In this document: one piece after another, positions 7,344 to 15,621 of the stretch
Layout: the number at the start of each line of letters is the position of its first letter
Numbering within the stretch: the first letter of the stretch is position 1
Assembly: GCA_964480725.1 (NCBI GenBank)
Contig: CAYZQO010000006.1
Coordinates: 68,496 to 132,495, forward strand
Origin: JAFGBI01 sp964480725
GTDB taxonomy: Bacteria; Myxococcota_A; Polyangia; Polyangiales; Polyangiaceae
Length of the DNA: 64,000 bases
Reading direction: 5' to 3'
Notes under the pieces: model-generated
Seen by the model: only the letters and a program-made list of their open reading frames with translations
The model's database searches: none
What the model was told of the DNA's origin: nothing
Program-made: the position numbers and the translations under genes

Positions 7344-9164
7344 GTGTCCGGAGTCGATGGCAACCCGCTGGTCGCTCGTCCGCCCGCGAGCGCCGAGACG
7401 GCGTCGGCGCCGGCGCCCGCCGGCGAGGGCTTGCACGCCGAAGCCGGAACCCGATCGTTCACCCACTGGCTGCCCTGGGCAGCGCTGCCGCTCGCCGCGG
7501 GGGCGAGTGGGCTCACCAAGGTGCGAGATCCCGACGTCTGGTGGCGCGTCCGCACCGGCGAATGGATCTGGACGACGGGCTCGATCCCGACAACCGATCC
7601 CTTCTCGCACACGGCCGAGGGGCCCTGGAATTGCGTCGAACCCGCGGCCAACCTCCTCCTCTTCGCCTTTCACGCAACGCTCGGTCCCGGGGGGCTGTCC
7701 TGGGCGACGGCGGCCTTCGCGCTCCTCCTCGGCGCCTCGCTCGCGGCGCTGGTCACGCGAGCCGCGGGCGGCGGGATGGCGGCGGGGACGGCAGGGGCCG
7801 CGGCGGGGCTCGCCCTCGCGGCCGCTCAGTTCCGGTTCGGACCCAAGCCCGATCTGCTCTCCTTCGCAGCGTTCGGTGCGCTCCTGGCCCTGCTCCATGC
7901 GGTCGAGCGACGCCGCTCCGCCCGCTGGCTCTGGCTCGTCCCGCCGCTGGTGCTGCTCTGGGGCTCGCTGCACCGGAGCAGCGCCCTCGCGCTCCCGGTG
8001 CTGCTGGCTGCCGCGACGACCTGGGGGCTCACACCGCGCCACCGCCGCCTCGTCCTGCCCACGGTCGCGGCGCTGACGATCACGGCTCTGGCGGTGGCGA
8101 TCACGCCCGGCATGGTCCGCTCCTACGCCTCGAGCGCCGGGGTCGTCTCGACCTCAGCTTACGTGCGCTACCTCCCCGAATGGCAGCCGCTCACTCCGCG
8201 GCGGGTGTGGGAGGCGATGCCCGCGCTGATCCCGCTCGGCGCCGCGTGGTTGCTGCTCGCGCCCGTGCCACGACGGCTCCACTTCGGGACCCTGGTCGCG
8301 CTCGGCACCGGCGTCCTGGCCTGGCGCCACGCGCGCCTCGCACCCTTCTTCGCAGTCGCACTGGCCCCAGAGGTCGCGTGGGGACTGGCCCGCACGCTCA
8401 ACCGTCACCGCAACGCCATCGAGCGCCACGCGCGCCCCGGGCTGGTGGGCGCGGCGCTCTGGGCGGTGGGGCTCGGCGCCCTGGCATTCGCCTACCTGCG
8501 CACGCCCAACACCACGTGGGGCCCGGGCGTCCACCATTTTCGCCGACCCGCCGAGGCCGCGAGCTTCCTCGCGACCCACCCACCGCCGGGCCGCATGTAC
8601 AACAGCTTCAACTATGGGAGCTACCTGCTCTACGCGCTCGCCCCGGCCCAGCCGGTCTTCATCGATGGCCGCAACGACCAGGTCTACCGGCCCGAGTTCT
8701 TCGCCGCCGTCTCGCGCGCCCCGTCCGACGCGGGGACGCTGGCGGAGCTGGTGCACACCCACGACGTCTCCTTCGCGGTGCTCGAGTGCACGAGCCTCGT
8801 CACGACCAGCCACACTTGGCTCTATCGGAACCCGGACTGGACCCTCGTGTACCTCGACGACCAGGCCGCCGTGATGGTGCGCGAGGCGCCCGAGACGAAG
8901 GCGTACCTTCGCGAGCACGGCTACGAAGAGCTGCGACCGGACACGGCCCTGCTGCGCGTCGCGGCGCCGCGCCGCGACCCCCGCAGCCAGGCGCTGGCCG
9001 CCGAGGTGCTGCGCCACGTCACCGAGTCGCCGCGGTCCATCCGGGCGCACTTACTGGCGTCCGCGGTGCATCTCCACGCCGGACGCGCGACGGCGGCGGG
9101 AGCCGAGCGTGAGATCGCCGAGGCGCTGGCGCAAGAGCGGGGCGTCTCGATCCCCGGGAACTGA
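7344..9164 (+). CDS. Large polytopic membrane protein, GT-C-like
   Basis: About 606 residues from a GTG at 7344; a GTG at 7338 is equally possible and the frame is open far upstream. The first about 430 residues contain roughly ten hydrophobic segments. The second segment is followed by VRDPDVWWRVRTGEWIW and TTDPFSHTAEGPW, the D-x-W-W and DPFS signature seen in uncharacterised bacterial membrane proteins related to GT-C glycosyltransferases. A soluble C-terminal part (NSFNYGSYLLY, PVFIDGRNDQVY, then helices) resembles the periplasmic domain of these proteins. No partner genes give a substrate, so a polyprenyl-phosphate-sugar transferase is only a guess. Confidence 0.75.
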   Translation: MSGVDGNPLVARPPASAETASAPAPAGEGLHAEAGTRSFTHWLPWAALPLAAGASGLTKVRDPDVWWRVRTGEWIWTTGSIPTTDPFSHTAEGPWNCVEPAANLLLFAFHATLGPGGLSWATAAFALLLGASLAALVTRAAGGGMAAGTAGAAAGLALAAAQFRFGPKPDLLSFAAFGALLALLHAVERRRSARWLWLVPPLVLLWGSLHRSSALALPVLLAAATTWGLTPRHRRLVLPTVAALTITALAVAITPGMVRSYASSAGVVSTSAYVRYLPEWQPLTPRRVWEAMPALIPLGAAWLLLAPVPRRLHFGTLVALGTGVLAWRHARLAPFFAVALAPEVAWGLARTLNRHRNAIERHARPGLVGAALWAVGLGALAFAYLRTPNTTWGPGVHHFRRPAEAASFLATHPPPGRMYNSFNYGSYLLYALAPAQPVFIDGRNDQVYRPEFFAAVSRAPSDAGTLAELVHTHDVSFAVLECTSLVTTSHTWLYRNPDWTLVYLDDQAAVMVREAPETKAYLREHGYEELRPDTALLRVAAPRRDPRSQALAAEVLRHVTESPRSIRAHLLASAVHLHAGRATAAGAEREIAEALAQERGVSIPGN

Positions 9165-9314
9165 GGGCGGCGCGGCGCGCCCGTGGGACAAAGAAACCGC
9201 GAGCCGAGCGGCCCGACCGGAGGGAGTCGTTCGGTGACGGGCCGAGCGGTCGGTTCCCCCGCGCAGACTCGAGAGCCTCGCCCTCGGCGAGGGGAGGCGT
9301 GCTAGAGCGCCCGG

Positions 9315-11054
9315 GTGGACGTCGTCGCCGTGGTCACTCGTCTCCGCGCCGAGCGGCCCACGCGACTGGAGGACCCAGGCTGGCGAGCCGAAACGCGCGG
9401 CGCCCTGTCGCGGCTGCGCGAGCACTTCCGGAGCAACCCGGCGGCCTTCCCGGCCGACGTGCTCGCCGTGCTCCGTGAACTCGCCCGCGATCTCCGCGCG
9501 TCGCCCCCCCCCGCGGCGGCGACGGACCTGATGAATGCCCTCCGTCAGAGCTTCGGCTTCGACGGCTTCCGGCCCGGCCAGGAGGCAATCGTGCGCGCTG
9601 TGCTCGGGGGCCGCGACACGGTCGGGGTGATGCCCACGGGCGCCGGAAAGTCCCTCACTTTCCAGCTCCCGGCGCGGCTGCTCGGGGGGACGACGCTGGT
9701 GCTCTCGCCGCTCATCGCCCTAATGAAGGACCAGGTCGACGCGCTCACCGAGCACGGTTTCCGCGCCACGGCTCTCAACTCCGCGCTCGACGACGGGGAG
9801 CGGGCGCGCCGGATCGCGCGGCTCACCGCCGGCGAGTACGAGCTCGTCTATGCCGCGCCCGAAGGCCTCGAGGCCTCCGCTGGCTGGGCCCTGCGCGACG
9901 TCGACGTCCGACTGATCGCCGTCGACGAGGCGCACTGCATCAGCCAGTGGGGACACGACTTCCGTCCGGCGTACCGGCGCCTGGTCGGGCTCAAGCGCCG
10001 CTTCCCCGGGGTGCCGGTGCTCGCGCTCACGGCCACGGCCACCCCTGAGGTCACCCGCGACATCGTCGAGCAGCTAGGGATGATCGCCCCCGCGGTCTTC
10101 CGGAGCTCGTTCCTCCGCACCAACCTACGCCTCTCCGCGCACCGAAAGGGCGACAGCGGCGTGAAGGACGTGCGGCGCGCCATCCGCGAGGTCGTCCGTC
10201 AGCACCCCGGCGAGAGCGGGATCGTGTACTGCCTCTCGCGCCGCGGGACCGAGTCGCTGGCGCAGTACCTGCGGAGCGAAGGCGTCCGCGCCGGCTGCTA
10301 CCACGCCGGCCTCGACCACGACGCGCGCGAAGCGGTGCAGAACGCCTTCCGTGACGGCACCATCGACTGTGTCGTCGCGACCATCGCCTTCGGCATGGGG
10401 ATCGACAAGCCCGACGTGCGGTTCGTGATCCACCGCGACATGCCGCGCTCGATCGAGGGCTACTACCAGGAGATCGGCCGCGCGGGCCGCGACGGACTGC
10501 CGAGCGACTGCGTCCTGTTCTATTCCTGGGCCGAGGTGAAGGCCTACGACCGGTTCGCGGCGGAGCTCGAGGACGACCTCGCCGCAACGCGGCTGGCCGA
10601 GCAGGCGCGCGGGATGTTCCGTCTCGCGGAGGCCCCCGGTTGTCGCCACCAGAACCTCGTCCGCCACTTCGACGAGGCCGCGGAGCCCTGCGGGGTCGCA
10701 TGCGACGCCTGCGGGCTGCCGCCCGCCGCGACCCCGATGGCCGGGGCCGGCCGTCGTCGTGGCCACGACGACGACCTCGACCCGCGTACCGCCGCTCGCC
10801 GGAACGCCCCACGGGCGGCGCCGGGCGAGCCGGCGCCAGACGAACTGTGGATAGAGGCGCTGCGCCTGCTGCGGCGCGAACTCGCCACCGAGCGACACGT
10901 CCCCCCCTACGTCGTGTTCAACGACGCGACACTGCTGCAGCTCGCGGCGAAGCGCCCCCGCTGCGCGGCGGACCTGCTCGCCATCAGCGGGATCGGGCCG
11001 GCGAAGCTCGACCGTTACGGCGCGCGCCTACTCGCTCTCTTCGCTCGCGGGTGA
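9315..11054 (+). CDS. RecQ-family ATP-dependent DNA helicase lacking the winged helix
   Basis: 579 residues from a GTG at 9315. A 65-residue N-terminal extension precedes LRQSFGFDGFRPGQEAIV, Walker A MPTGAGKS (Lys112), DEAH (204-207) and helicase motifs ALTATATPEV, GIVYCLSRRGTE, ATIAFGMGIDKPDVRFVIH and QEIGRAGRDG. The Zn module follows (CRHQNLVRHFDE, CGVACDACG). The chain then goes through a charged linker directly into an HRDC-like end (LWIEALRLLRRELA to SGIGPAKLDRYG). The winged-helix RQC part of classical RecQ is missing, which makes the protein short. Expected role: 3'-5' unwinding in recombination repair. TGCTAGAGC lies 7 nt upstream of the GTG and may be a -10 box of a nearly leaderless transcript. 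Confidence 0.9.
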   Translation: MDVVAVVTRLRAERPTRLEDPGWRAETRGALSRLREHFRSNPAAFPADVLAVLRELARDLRASPPPAAATDLMNALRQSFGFDGFRPGQEAIVRAVLGGRDTVGVMPTGAGKSLTFQLPARLLGGTTLVLSPLIALMKDQVDALTEHGFRATALNSALDDGERARRIARLTAGEYELVYAAPEGLEASAGWALRDVDVRLIAVDEAHCISQWGHDFRPAYRRLVGLKRRFPGVPVLALTATATPEVTRDIVEQLGMIAPAVFRSSFLRTNLRLSAHRKGDSGVKDVRRAIREVVRQHPGESGIVYCLSRRGTESLAQYLRSEGVRAGCYHAGLDHDAREAVQNAFRDGTIDCVVATIAFGMGIDKPDVRFVIHRDMPRSIEGYYQEIGRAGRDGLPSDCVLFYSWAEVKAYDRFAAELEDDLAATRLAEQARGMFRLAEAPGCRHQNLVRHFDEAAEPCGVACDACGLPPAATPMAGAGRRRGHDDDLDPRTAARRNAPRAAPGEPAPDELWIEALRLLRRELATERHVPPYVVFNDATLLQLAAKRPRCAADLLAISGIGPAKLDRYGARLLALFARG

Positions 11055-11063
11055 GCCGCGCCG

Positions 11064-11252
11064 CTACGGCAACGGCGCGCCGCTCGGCTCGTTCGGCGAC
11101 GGGCCACCGGAGAAGCCGACAGCGACGATAGCGATCCCGATCACGAGCGCGAGCGCCACGCTCACCGCCGCAGCGAGCATCCTGACGACGCGTTGGTGCT
11201 GCAGGGCGCGCACCGCCGCCTCCGGGTCCAGTGCCTCGAGGTTGATGGACAT
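11064..11252 (-). CDS. Small single-span membrane protein
   Basis: 62 residues, one strongly hydrophobic segment (MLAAAVSVALALVIGIAIVAVGF), and a short Pro/Ser tail. AAAGGGGGGATTCG stands before the ATG at 11252 as a clear ribosome binding site, the main support for a real gene. It is convergent with recQ (10 nt apart). I do not recognise a family. Confidence 0.6.
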   Translation of the reverse strand: MSINLEALDPEAAVRALQHQRVVRMLAAAVSVALALVIGIAIVAVGFSGGPSPNEPSGAPLP

Positions 11253-11420
11253 CGAATCCCCCCTTTCTGTCCACGGAGCCTAGCGCCAAGTCGGGCCCGC
11301 GCGAGGACGAATCGCGAGGCATCGCGCCGCGGTCGCGATGCCTTGGAGCGGCCGCTCTGCCGGCCTCACACCGGGGCTTCACTCGCGCTTCGCGCAATCG
11401 CCGCCGAGCGAGCGCTCGCT

Positions 11421-12479
11421 CTACCCCGTCGTGGCCGGCGCCCGGCGCCTCGCGTCACGCAGGCGCTTCAGGCAGGCGATCTCCTCGCGGTAGAGCGTCG
11501 CGAAGGAGACGTGCAGCTGCAGGAGGAAGTACTCGCCCGGCTGGCGGACGAACTGGCGGTAGGACTCAACGACGCGGGGCATCTTCTCAGCGAGCGACAC
11601 GTCGATGCAGCTCTGCGCCGACCGCGGCGACAGCTCTGCGCGCAGCCGCTGCCGCTCAACCAGCAGATCGAAGACCCGCTGGCGCGCCGCGTCGGTCTGC
11701 GACGTGCGGCCGAAGCCGGTGAGGGTGCGATCGAGGCAAGCGAGCTCGATCGCGGGGCAGCCGAGCGCGACCCGGTAACGCCGCGCCAGCGCGTCGAGCG
11801 CGGCCGCGGCGGAGAAGCCCGCGGCCTCGCCGCCCAGCACCGCCTGCAACGTTTGCTCGGCGGCATCGACCTCCGCCGCGCAGGCGGCGCGCTCCGGCAG
11901 GTCCCGGCAGGCAGCCTCGGCTGCCGGTGGCAGCGTGCCGCGCACGTACTCGAGGCGCCCCTCGGCCAGCACCAACTCGCGCCGCTGCTCGACCATCGAC
12001 GGCGCCGCTTCCGCGTGTGCGCGCCGCTCGTCTATCACCCGCTGGCGCTCCGCACCAGCGGCGCGTGCCTCGAGATCCGTGACGCAAGCGACGATCTCGG
12101 CGAGGCACCGGCGGTCCCGCTCGAGACTCGCCCGGAGCGCCTCGAGCTCGCCCTCAGCGATCAGCGCGCGCACCGCGCAGGCCTCCGCGTCGGCGTCGGA
12201 CAGCGCCGAGCAGGCCGGCCGCGACCCCACTTGGAGCGCTTCCTCGCGCTGCTCGGCGGCGTCGAGGAGGCAATCCCCCACGCGAAACTCGCACGCCTCC
12301 CGATGCCGCGGTTCGGCAGCGGCGAGCTGCGCGGCGAGCTCGTCACGGGCACGGAGCTGGGCGGTCGCTGCGGCCTGCTCGTCAGGATCGACGACCGACA
12401 ATGGCGGCGGCGGCGGCCCGCAGTGGAGGCTGACGAGACACGAGAGGATCAGTGGGAACGAGGCAGAAGCGCGCGCCAT
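11421..12479 (-). CDS. Coiled-coil Cys-containing putative lipoprotein
   Basis: 352 residues from the ATG at 12479; another ATG lies 33 nt upstream in frame. The N-terminus is hydrophobic (FPLILSCLVSLHC) and followed by PPPPP, fitting an exported lipoprotein although the lipobox is not canonical. The mature part is almost entirely Glu/Ala/Arg-rich helix with about a dozen cysteines at regular spacing (REACEFRVGDCLLD, DAEACAVRALI, RRCLAEIVACV, ACRDLPERAACAAE), suggesting disulphide-braced helices in the periplasm. No known domain is recognised. About 100 nt separate it from the divergent receiver-like gene. Confidence 0.6.
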   Translation of the reverse strand: MARASASFPLILSCLVSLHCGPPPPPLSVVDPDEQAAATAQLRARDELAAQLAAAEPRHREACEFRVGDCLLDAAEQREEALQVGSRPACSALSDADAEACAVRALIAEGELEALRASLERDRRCLAEIVACVTDLEARAAGAERQRVIDERRAHAEAAPSMVEQRRELVLAEGRLEYVRGTLPPAAEAACRDLPERAACAAEVDAAEQTLQAVLGGEAAGFSAAAALDALARRYRVALGCPAIELACLDRTLTGFGRTSQTDAARQRVFDLLVERQRLRAELSPRSAQSCIDVSLAEKMPRVVESYRQFVRQPGEYFLLQLHVSFATLYREEIACLKRLRDARRRAPATTG

Positions 12480-12581
12480 GGGTCCGAACCGTCGCGAGCG
12501 CCAACGCTCCACGATGGATTCACCGTAGCACGCGGGGACGCCCAGTCACTGCACGGTACGCGGCTTGCAGGCTCGGCGCCC

Positions 12582-13031
12582 ATGGCATCCCTCGTCGCGG
12601 CTTCCCCCCGTCCCCTTCGCTTGCTCTTCGCCAGCAGTGACGCAACCTCGTCCGACGCTTGGCGCCACATCGCACAGGACCACCCACATTGGCGCGTCAA
12701 CCTGACGTCGTCGCCTTCCTCAGCACAGCGCTACCTCGACGACCACGCGGTGGACGCCGTGATCGCTGGAATCACGGCCGTCGACGGGAGCATGGCGGCG
12801 GTGTTGGCCAAGGCGCGCGCCATGCGCCCTGCCGTGCAGCGGATCGCCCTGGTCGATCGTGCCACCCGCACTCACCCCGAGGCCCGTTGCGCGACCGTGG
12901 TGCTCGAGGTGCAGGAGCTCGCGTCGCTCATCTCGCAGCTCGACACCGCGCTCGCTGCGTCGGGACCGCAGCCGCACCGACCCGGTGCACTCCGCGCTCG
13001 ACCCCAGGGGCGCTCGGACCCCGGAGGGTGA
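12582..13031 (+). CDS. Degenerate receiver-like protein
   Basis: 149 residues. LRLLFASSDATSSDAWRHI is the first strand and helix of a response-regulator receiver fold, and VDAVIAGITAVDGSMAAVL occupies the place of the phospho-acceptor strand (normally VDxVLxDxxMPxMDG). The acceptor Asp is replaced by Gly and the MP motif is lost. MRPAVQRIALVDRA is the fourth strand. It ends after about 120 residues of domain with a short basic tail and has no output domain. I infer a phosphorylation-independent receiver used for protein contact, or a remnant. Confidence 0.5.
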   Translation: MASLVAASPRPLRLLFASSDATSSDAWRHIAQDHPHWRVNLTSSPSSAQRYLDDHAVDAVIAGITAVDGSMAAVLAKARAMRPAVQRIALVDRATRTHPEARCATVVLEVQELASLISQLDTALAASGPQPHRPGALRARPQGRSDPGG

Positions 13032-13581
13032 GCCCTACCCAGCGCCCGGGCGATGCGCCACGAGCCGCCTCATCGCGGGGACGGCGCCGAGGAGCGCGCC
13101 GCGGGGGGAGGCTGGAGTCGATGCCGGCGTGGGACACCGGACGCCGGCGATTCGCCTGATCGTGGACCGCGCGTCGATCAGCGGTGGCCAAGGTGGACGG
13201 TCCTGCCGGCGGCGGGAGCGCGAGCGGGAGTGGGAGCGGCCCCGAGAGCAAGACGGGAGGAGGCTCAGCGGAGGGACCGTGGGGCGAGCGCCGAGCCGCA
13301 GCGAGGCGCTCGAGCGTGTCGTTGCGCGCGAGCGAGACTGCCGCGCTACCGCAGCTCGACCCGAGAGCACATGCCCTTCCCTCGCGCAACCGATCTGTCC
13401 CGTCGCGGCGCGGCACCGACCACTCCCGCCGGCCCCGCACCCGCCGCCCCTGTCAACCCGTGGTGCCAGCCGCCCGCCCGAAGCCCGTCGCCAACCCCCT
13501 TCACCGACCCGGCATCGCCCCCTGCCCCCCGAGCTCGCGCGGCGAGCCGCCGATCGAAGGCGGAAGACTGCCGGGAGGGGG
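13032..13581. other. 550-bp stretch without a recognisable gene
   Basis: No frame in either strand gives a protein-like sequence. One + frame around 13184-13290 reads Gly/Ser-rich (AKVDGPAGGGSASGSG) like the spacers of local lipoproteins, but it continues into Arg/Pro-rich noise. It may be the eroded 3' part of the receiver-like gene or of another gene. The end of the stretch carries the promoter of the next operon. Confidence 0.5.
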
Positions 13582-13611
13582 TTTACCGCCGCGCCCGCCG
13601 GCCCCTATACT
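13582..13611 (+). promoter_or_regulatory. Sigma70-like promoter for the DUF4398/OmpA unit
   Basis: TTTACC (13582-13587) and TATACT (13606-13611) are separated by 18 nt. The -10 lies 32 nt before the ATG of the first lipoprotein, leaving room for a short leader with a GGGG ribosome binding site. It is one of the most consensus-like promoters in this GC-rich window. Confidence 0.5.
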
Positions 13612-13643
13612 GGCGCCCGGGACCACTTCACCAAGGGGTAGTC

Positions 13644-14021
13644 ATGAAGCAATACGGCCTAGCACTGGTTCTTGCACTGCTCGTCTCCTGCGGGGGCGCC
13701 CCACCGCCGAGCGACCAGATGGCGAAGACGGAGGCGGAAATCAAGGCGGCCCAGGTCAAGCTCGAAGAGCTTCGCCAGGCTGGTCCCGGCGACGGGACGC
13801 CGAAGGTGGAGTACCACCTCAAGCTCGCCAACGACCAGCTCGCCGCGGGCAAGAAGCTCATGGCCGATAAGGAGATGGATCGTGCGCGGCTGGTCCTGCT
13901 CCGCGCCGAGAAGGACGCTCAGCTCGCCCTAGCGTTAGCGCAGGAGTGGGAGGCCCGCGCGCGCGCCCAGGCCAAGGTGCAGGAGGTCCAGGAGATCCGG
14001 GAGAAGATCGGGAAGAATTGA
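13644..14021 (+). CDS. Small DUF4398-like lipoprotein
   Basis: 125 residues. Signal peptide with lipobox LLVSC, then PPPSDQMAKTEAEIKAAQ, VEYHLKLANDQLAAGKKLM and a long Lys/Glu/Ala-rich helix, matching the DUF4398 pattern of short helical lipoproteins. The ATG follows AAGGGGTAG. The next gene, 31 nt downstream, has the same helix arrangement fused to an OmpA domain, so the two probably form one transcript and may interact in the outer membrane or periplasm. The DUF4398 label comes from pattern recognition. Confidence 0.8.
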   Translation: MKQYGLALVLALLVSCGGAPPPSDQMAKTEAEIKAAQVKLEELRQAGPGDGTPKVEYHLKLANDQLAAGKKLMADKEMDRARLVLLRAEKDAQLALALAQEWEARARAQAKVQEVQEIREKIGKN

Positions 14022-14052
14022 GGCACCCGCGACCACGAGGAGGACTCACGCG

Positions 14053-14994
14053 ATGACGCAGCGAACTGAGATCAGCAACCAGCGGGCGAGCGACCCGATC
14101 TTCACCCCTTCACCGCGATTCACCGCCAGCGTGATGGCCATCGCCCTCTCCGGAGCCGCGCTGCTCGCCGGCTGCGGACAGGCGGCGGTCCCCAAGGAGC
14201 TGAACGACGCGCGCCAAGCCTATGCGGTGGCCAAGGTGGGCCCCCCGGCCGAGCTCGCCCCGGCGCAGCTCGAGGAGGGCAGGCAGGCGCTGGAGACCGC
14301 GGAGGGGAGCTTCGAAGAGAACAAGGACAAGCCCGAAACGATCGACCTGTCCTACGTGGCGCTCCGCCAGATCCAGGTGGCCGAGAGCGCCGCCGCGCTG
14401 CAGACCGCGCGGCGCGACGAGGCCGCGGCGTCGAAGGAGGCGGATGAGTTGCAGGGAGAGCTCCAGAAGGCGACCGAGGCCGCGCTCAACCGCACCGAGG
14501 CCGCCCTGGCGAAGGAGCGGCAGAACGCGTCCAAGACCAAGGCGGAGCTCGACCAAGAGCGGAAGGCCCGGCAGGAAGCGGAGAAGAAGCTCTCAGCCGC
14601 GCTGATGAGCCTCGAGAAGATCGCCCAGGTCAAGGAAGAAACCCGTGGCGTGGTCATCACGCTCTCCGGCTCCGTCCTCTTCGCGAGCGGCAAGTACGAG
14701 CTGCTGCCGATCGCACAGTCCAAGCTCGACGAGGTCGCCCAGGCCCTCAAGGACCAGGGCTACAAGAAGATCATCGTCGAGGGTCACACGGACTCCCGGG
14801 GTGGGGACGACGCGAACCTCACCCTCTCGCAGCGGCGCGCGGACTCGGTGCGAACGTACCTGGTCAGCCGCGGGATCGACTCCGCCAAGATCACGGCGGC
14901 GGGGATCGGCGAAGCGCGGCCCGTCGCGGACAACGCGAGCACCGAGGGCCGCGCCAACAACCGCCGCGTCGAGCTGGTGGTGACACCGGAGTGA
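14053..14994 (+). CDS. DUF4398-OmpA peptidoglycan-binding lipoprotein
   Basis: 313 residues. After a 35-residue N-terminal region comes lipobox LLAGC (C40), a DUF4398-type helical part (LNDARQAYAVAKVGPP to YVALRQIQVAESAAALQ), an Ala/Lys/Glu coiled coil to about 195, and an OmpA C-terminal domain (SGSVLFASGKYELLP, IIVEGHTDSRGGDDAN, LSQRRADSVRTYLV, GEARPVADN, NRRVEL). The domain contains the usual peptidoglycan-binding Asp and Arg (HTDS, NRRVE). GGAGGACT lies ahead of the ATG. Likely a Pal-like link between outer membrane and peptidoglycan. A terminator hairpin follows. Confidence 0.92.
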   Translation: MTQRTEISNQRASDPIFTPSPRFTASVMAIALSGAALLAGCGQAAVPKELNDARQAYAVAKVGPPAELAPAQLEEGRQALETAEGSFEENKDKPETIDLSYVALRQIQVAESAAALQTARRDEAAASKEADELQGELQKATEAALNRTEAALAKERQNASKTKAELDQERKARQEAEKKLSAALMSLEKIAQVKEETRGVVITLSGSVLFASGKYELLPIAQSKLDEVAQALKDQGYKKIIVEGHTDSRGGDDANLTLSQRRADSVRTYLVSRGIDSAKITAAGIGEARPVADNASTEGRANNRRVELVVTPE

Positions 14995-14999
14995 ACACG

Positions 15000-15022
15000 C
15001 CGCCCCCCGCAAAGGGGGGCGG
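15000..15022 (+). terminator. Hairpin after the OmpA-type lipoprotein
   Basis: CCGCCCCCC and GGGGGGCGG form a perfect 9-bp stem with loop GCAAA, starting 6 nt after the stop codon. The T-run is weak (TCCCGTTT), so termination may also need Rho. The next gene is convergent. Confidence 0.7.
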
Positions 15023-15061
15023 TCCCGTTTCGCCCACGCGCTCGGGTCGTTGGCGCCCGGA

Positions 15062-15571
15062 TCACCAGCGCTGCCGCCGCACCAGGTGCTCGAGCGGCCG
15101 CCGCTCCTTCGGCGCCGGCCCGTCCGCGGGGTAGCCGAGCGGAGTGAACGCCACCGGCTCCACGCCGGTGGGGAGCCCGAGCACCGAGACGGCCGCCACC
15201 CGATCGAAGGCGGCGACCCAGCAGGTCCCAAGCCCAGCGCTCGCCGCGGCGAGGATGAGGTGATCCATGGCGATCGCCGCGTCCACGAGGTGGTAGCTCG
15301 CGCCGTCGCGCCGCACCCAGGCTTCGGCGACGACGGCCGCGACCCCGACCACGAGCGGCGCTTGGACGAACCAGGGGCGGTGATAGATGCGCCCGATCTC
15401 CAGCTCCTGCCCAGCTGTCTCGAGCACGAGGAGCCGGAACGGCTGCCGGTTGCAGGCCGTCGGCGCCAGCCGGGCGGCCTCCAGAACCTGCTCGAGCACC
15501 GCCGGCGGGACCGGATCGGGCCGATACGCCCGCACGCTCCGGCGCCGGCGCGCGAGCTCCAGGAAGTCCAT
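15062..15571 (-). CDS. Nitroreductase-family protein
   Basis: 169 residues, a short member of the FMN-dependent nitroreductase family. MDFLELARRRRSVRAYRPDP is the standard N-terminal flavin-binding motif, LAPTACNRQPFRLLV the second; DAAIAMDHLILAAASAGLGTCWVAAF and PLGYPAD complete the fold. Such proteins reduce nitro groups, quinones or flavins with NAD(P)H; some act in cofactor metabolism. It follows a lipoprotein gene by 50 nt on the same strand. The specific substrate is not predictable. Confidence 0.92.
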   Translation of the reverse strand: MDFLELARRRRSVRAYRPDPVPPAVLEQVLEAARLAPTACNRQPFRLLVLETAGQELEIGRIYHRPWFVQAPLVVGVAAVVAEAWVRRDGASYHLVDAAIAMDHLILAAASAGLGTCWVAAFDRVAAVSVLGLPTGVEPVAFTPLGYPADGPAPKERRPLEHLVRRQRW

Positions 15572-15621
15572 GCGCCTAGGATGGATCTCCGAGGAAGGCG
15601 GGGCTAGCCAAGCTCCGAAGC

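Noticed and set aside
12928..13440. 170-codon minus-strand frame over the receiver-like gene and the gap
   Set aside because: Arg/Pro/Ala-rich without signal, domain or ribosome binding site.
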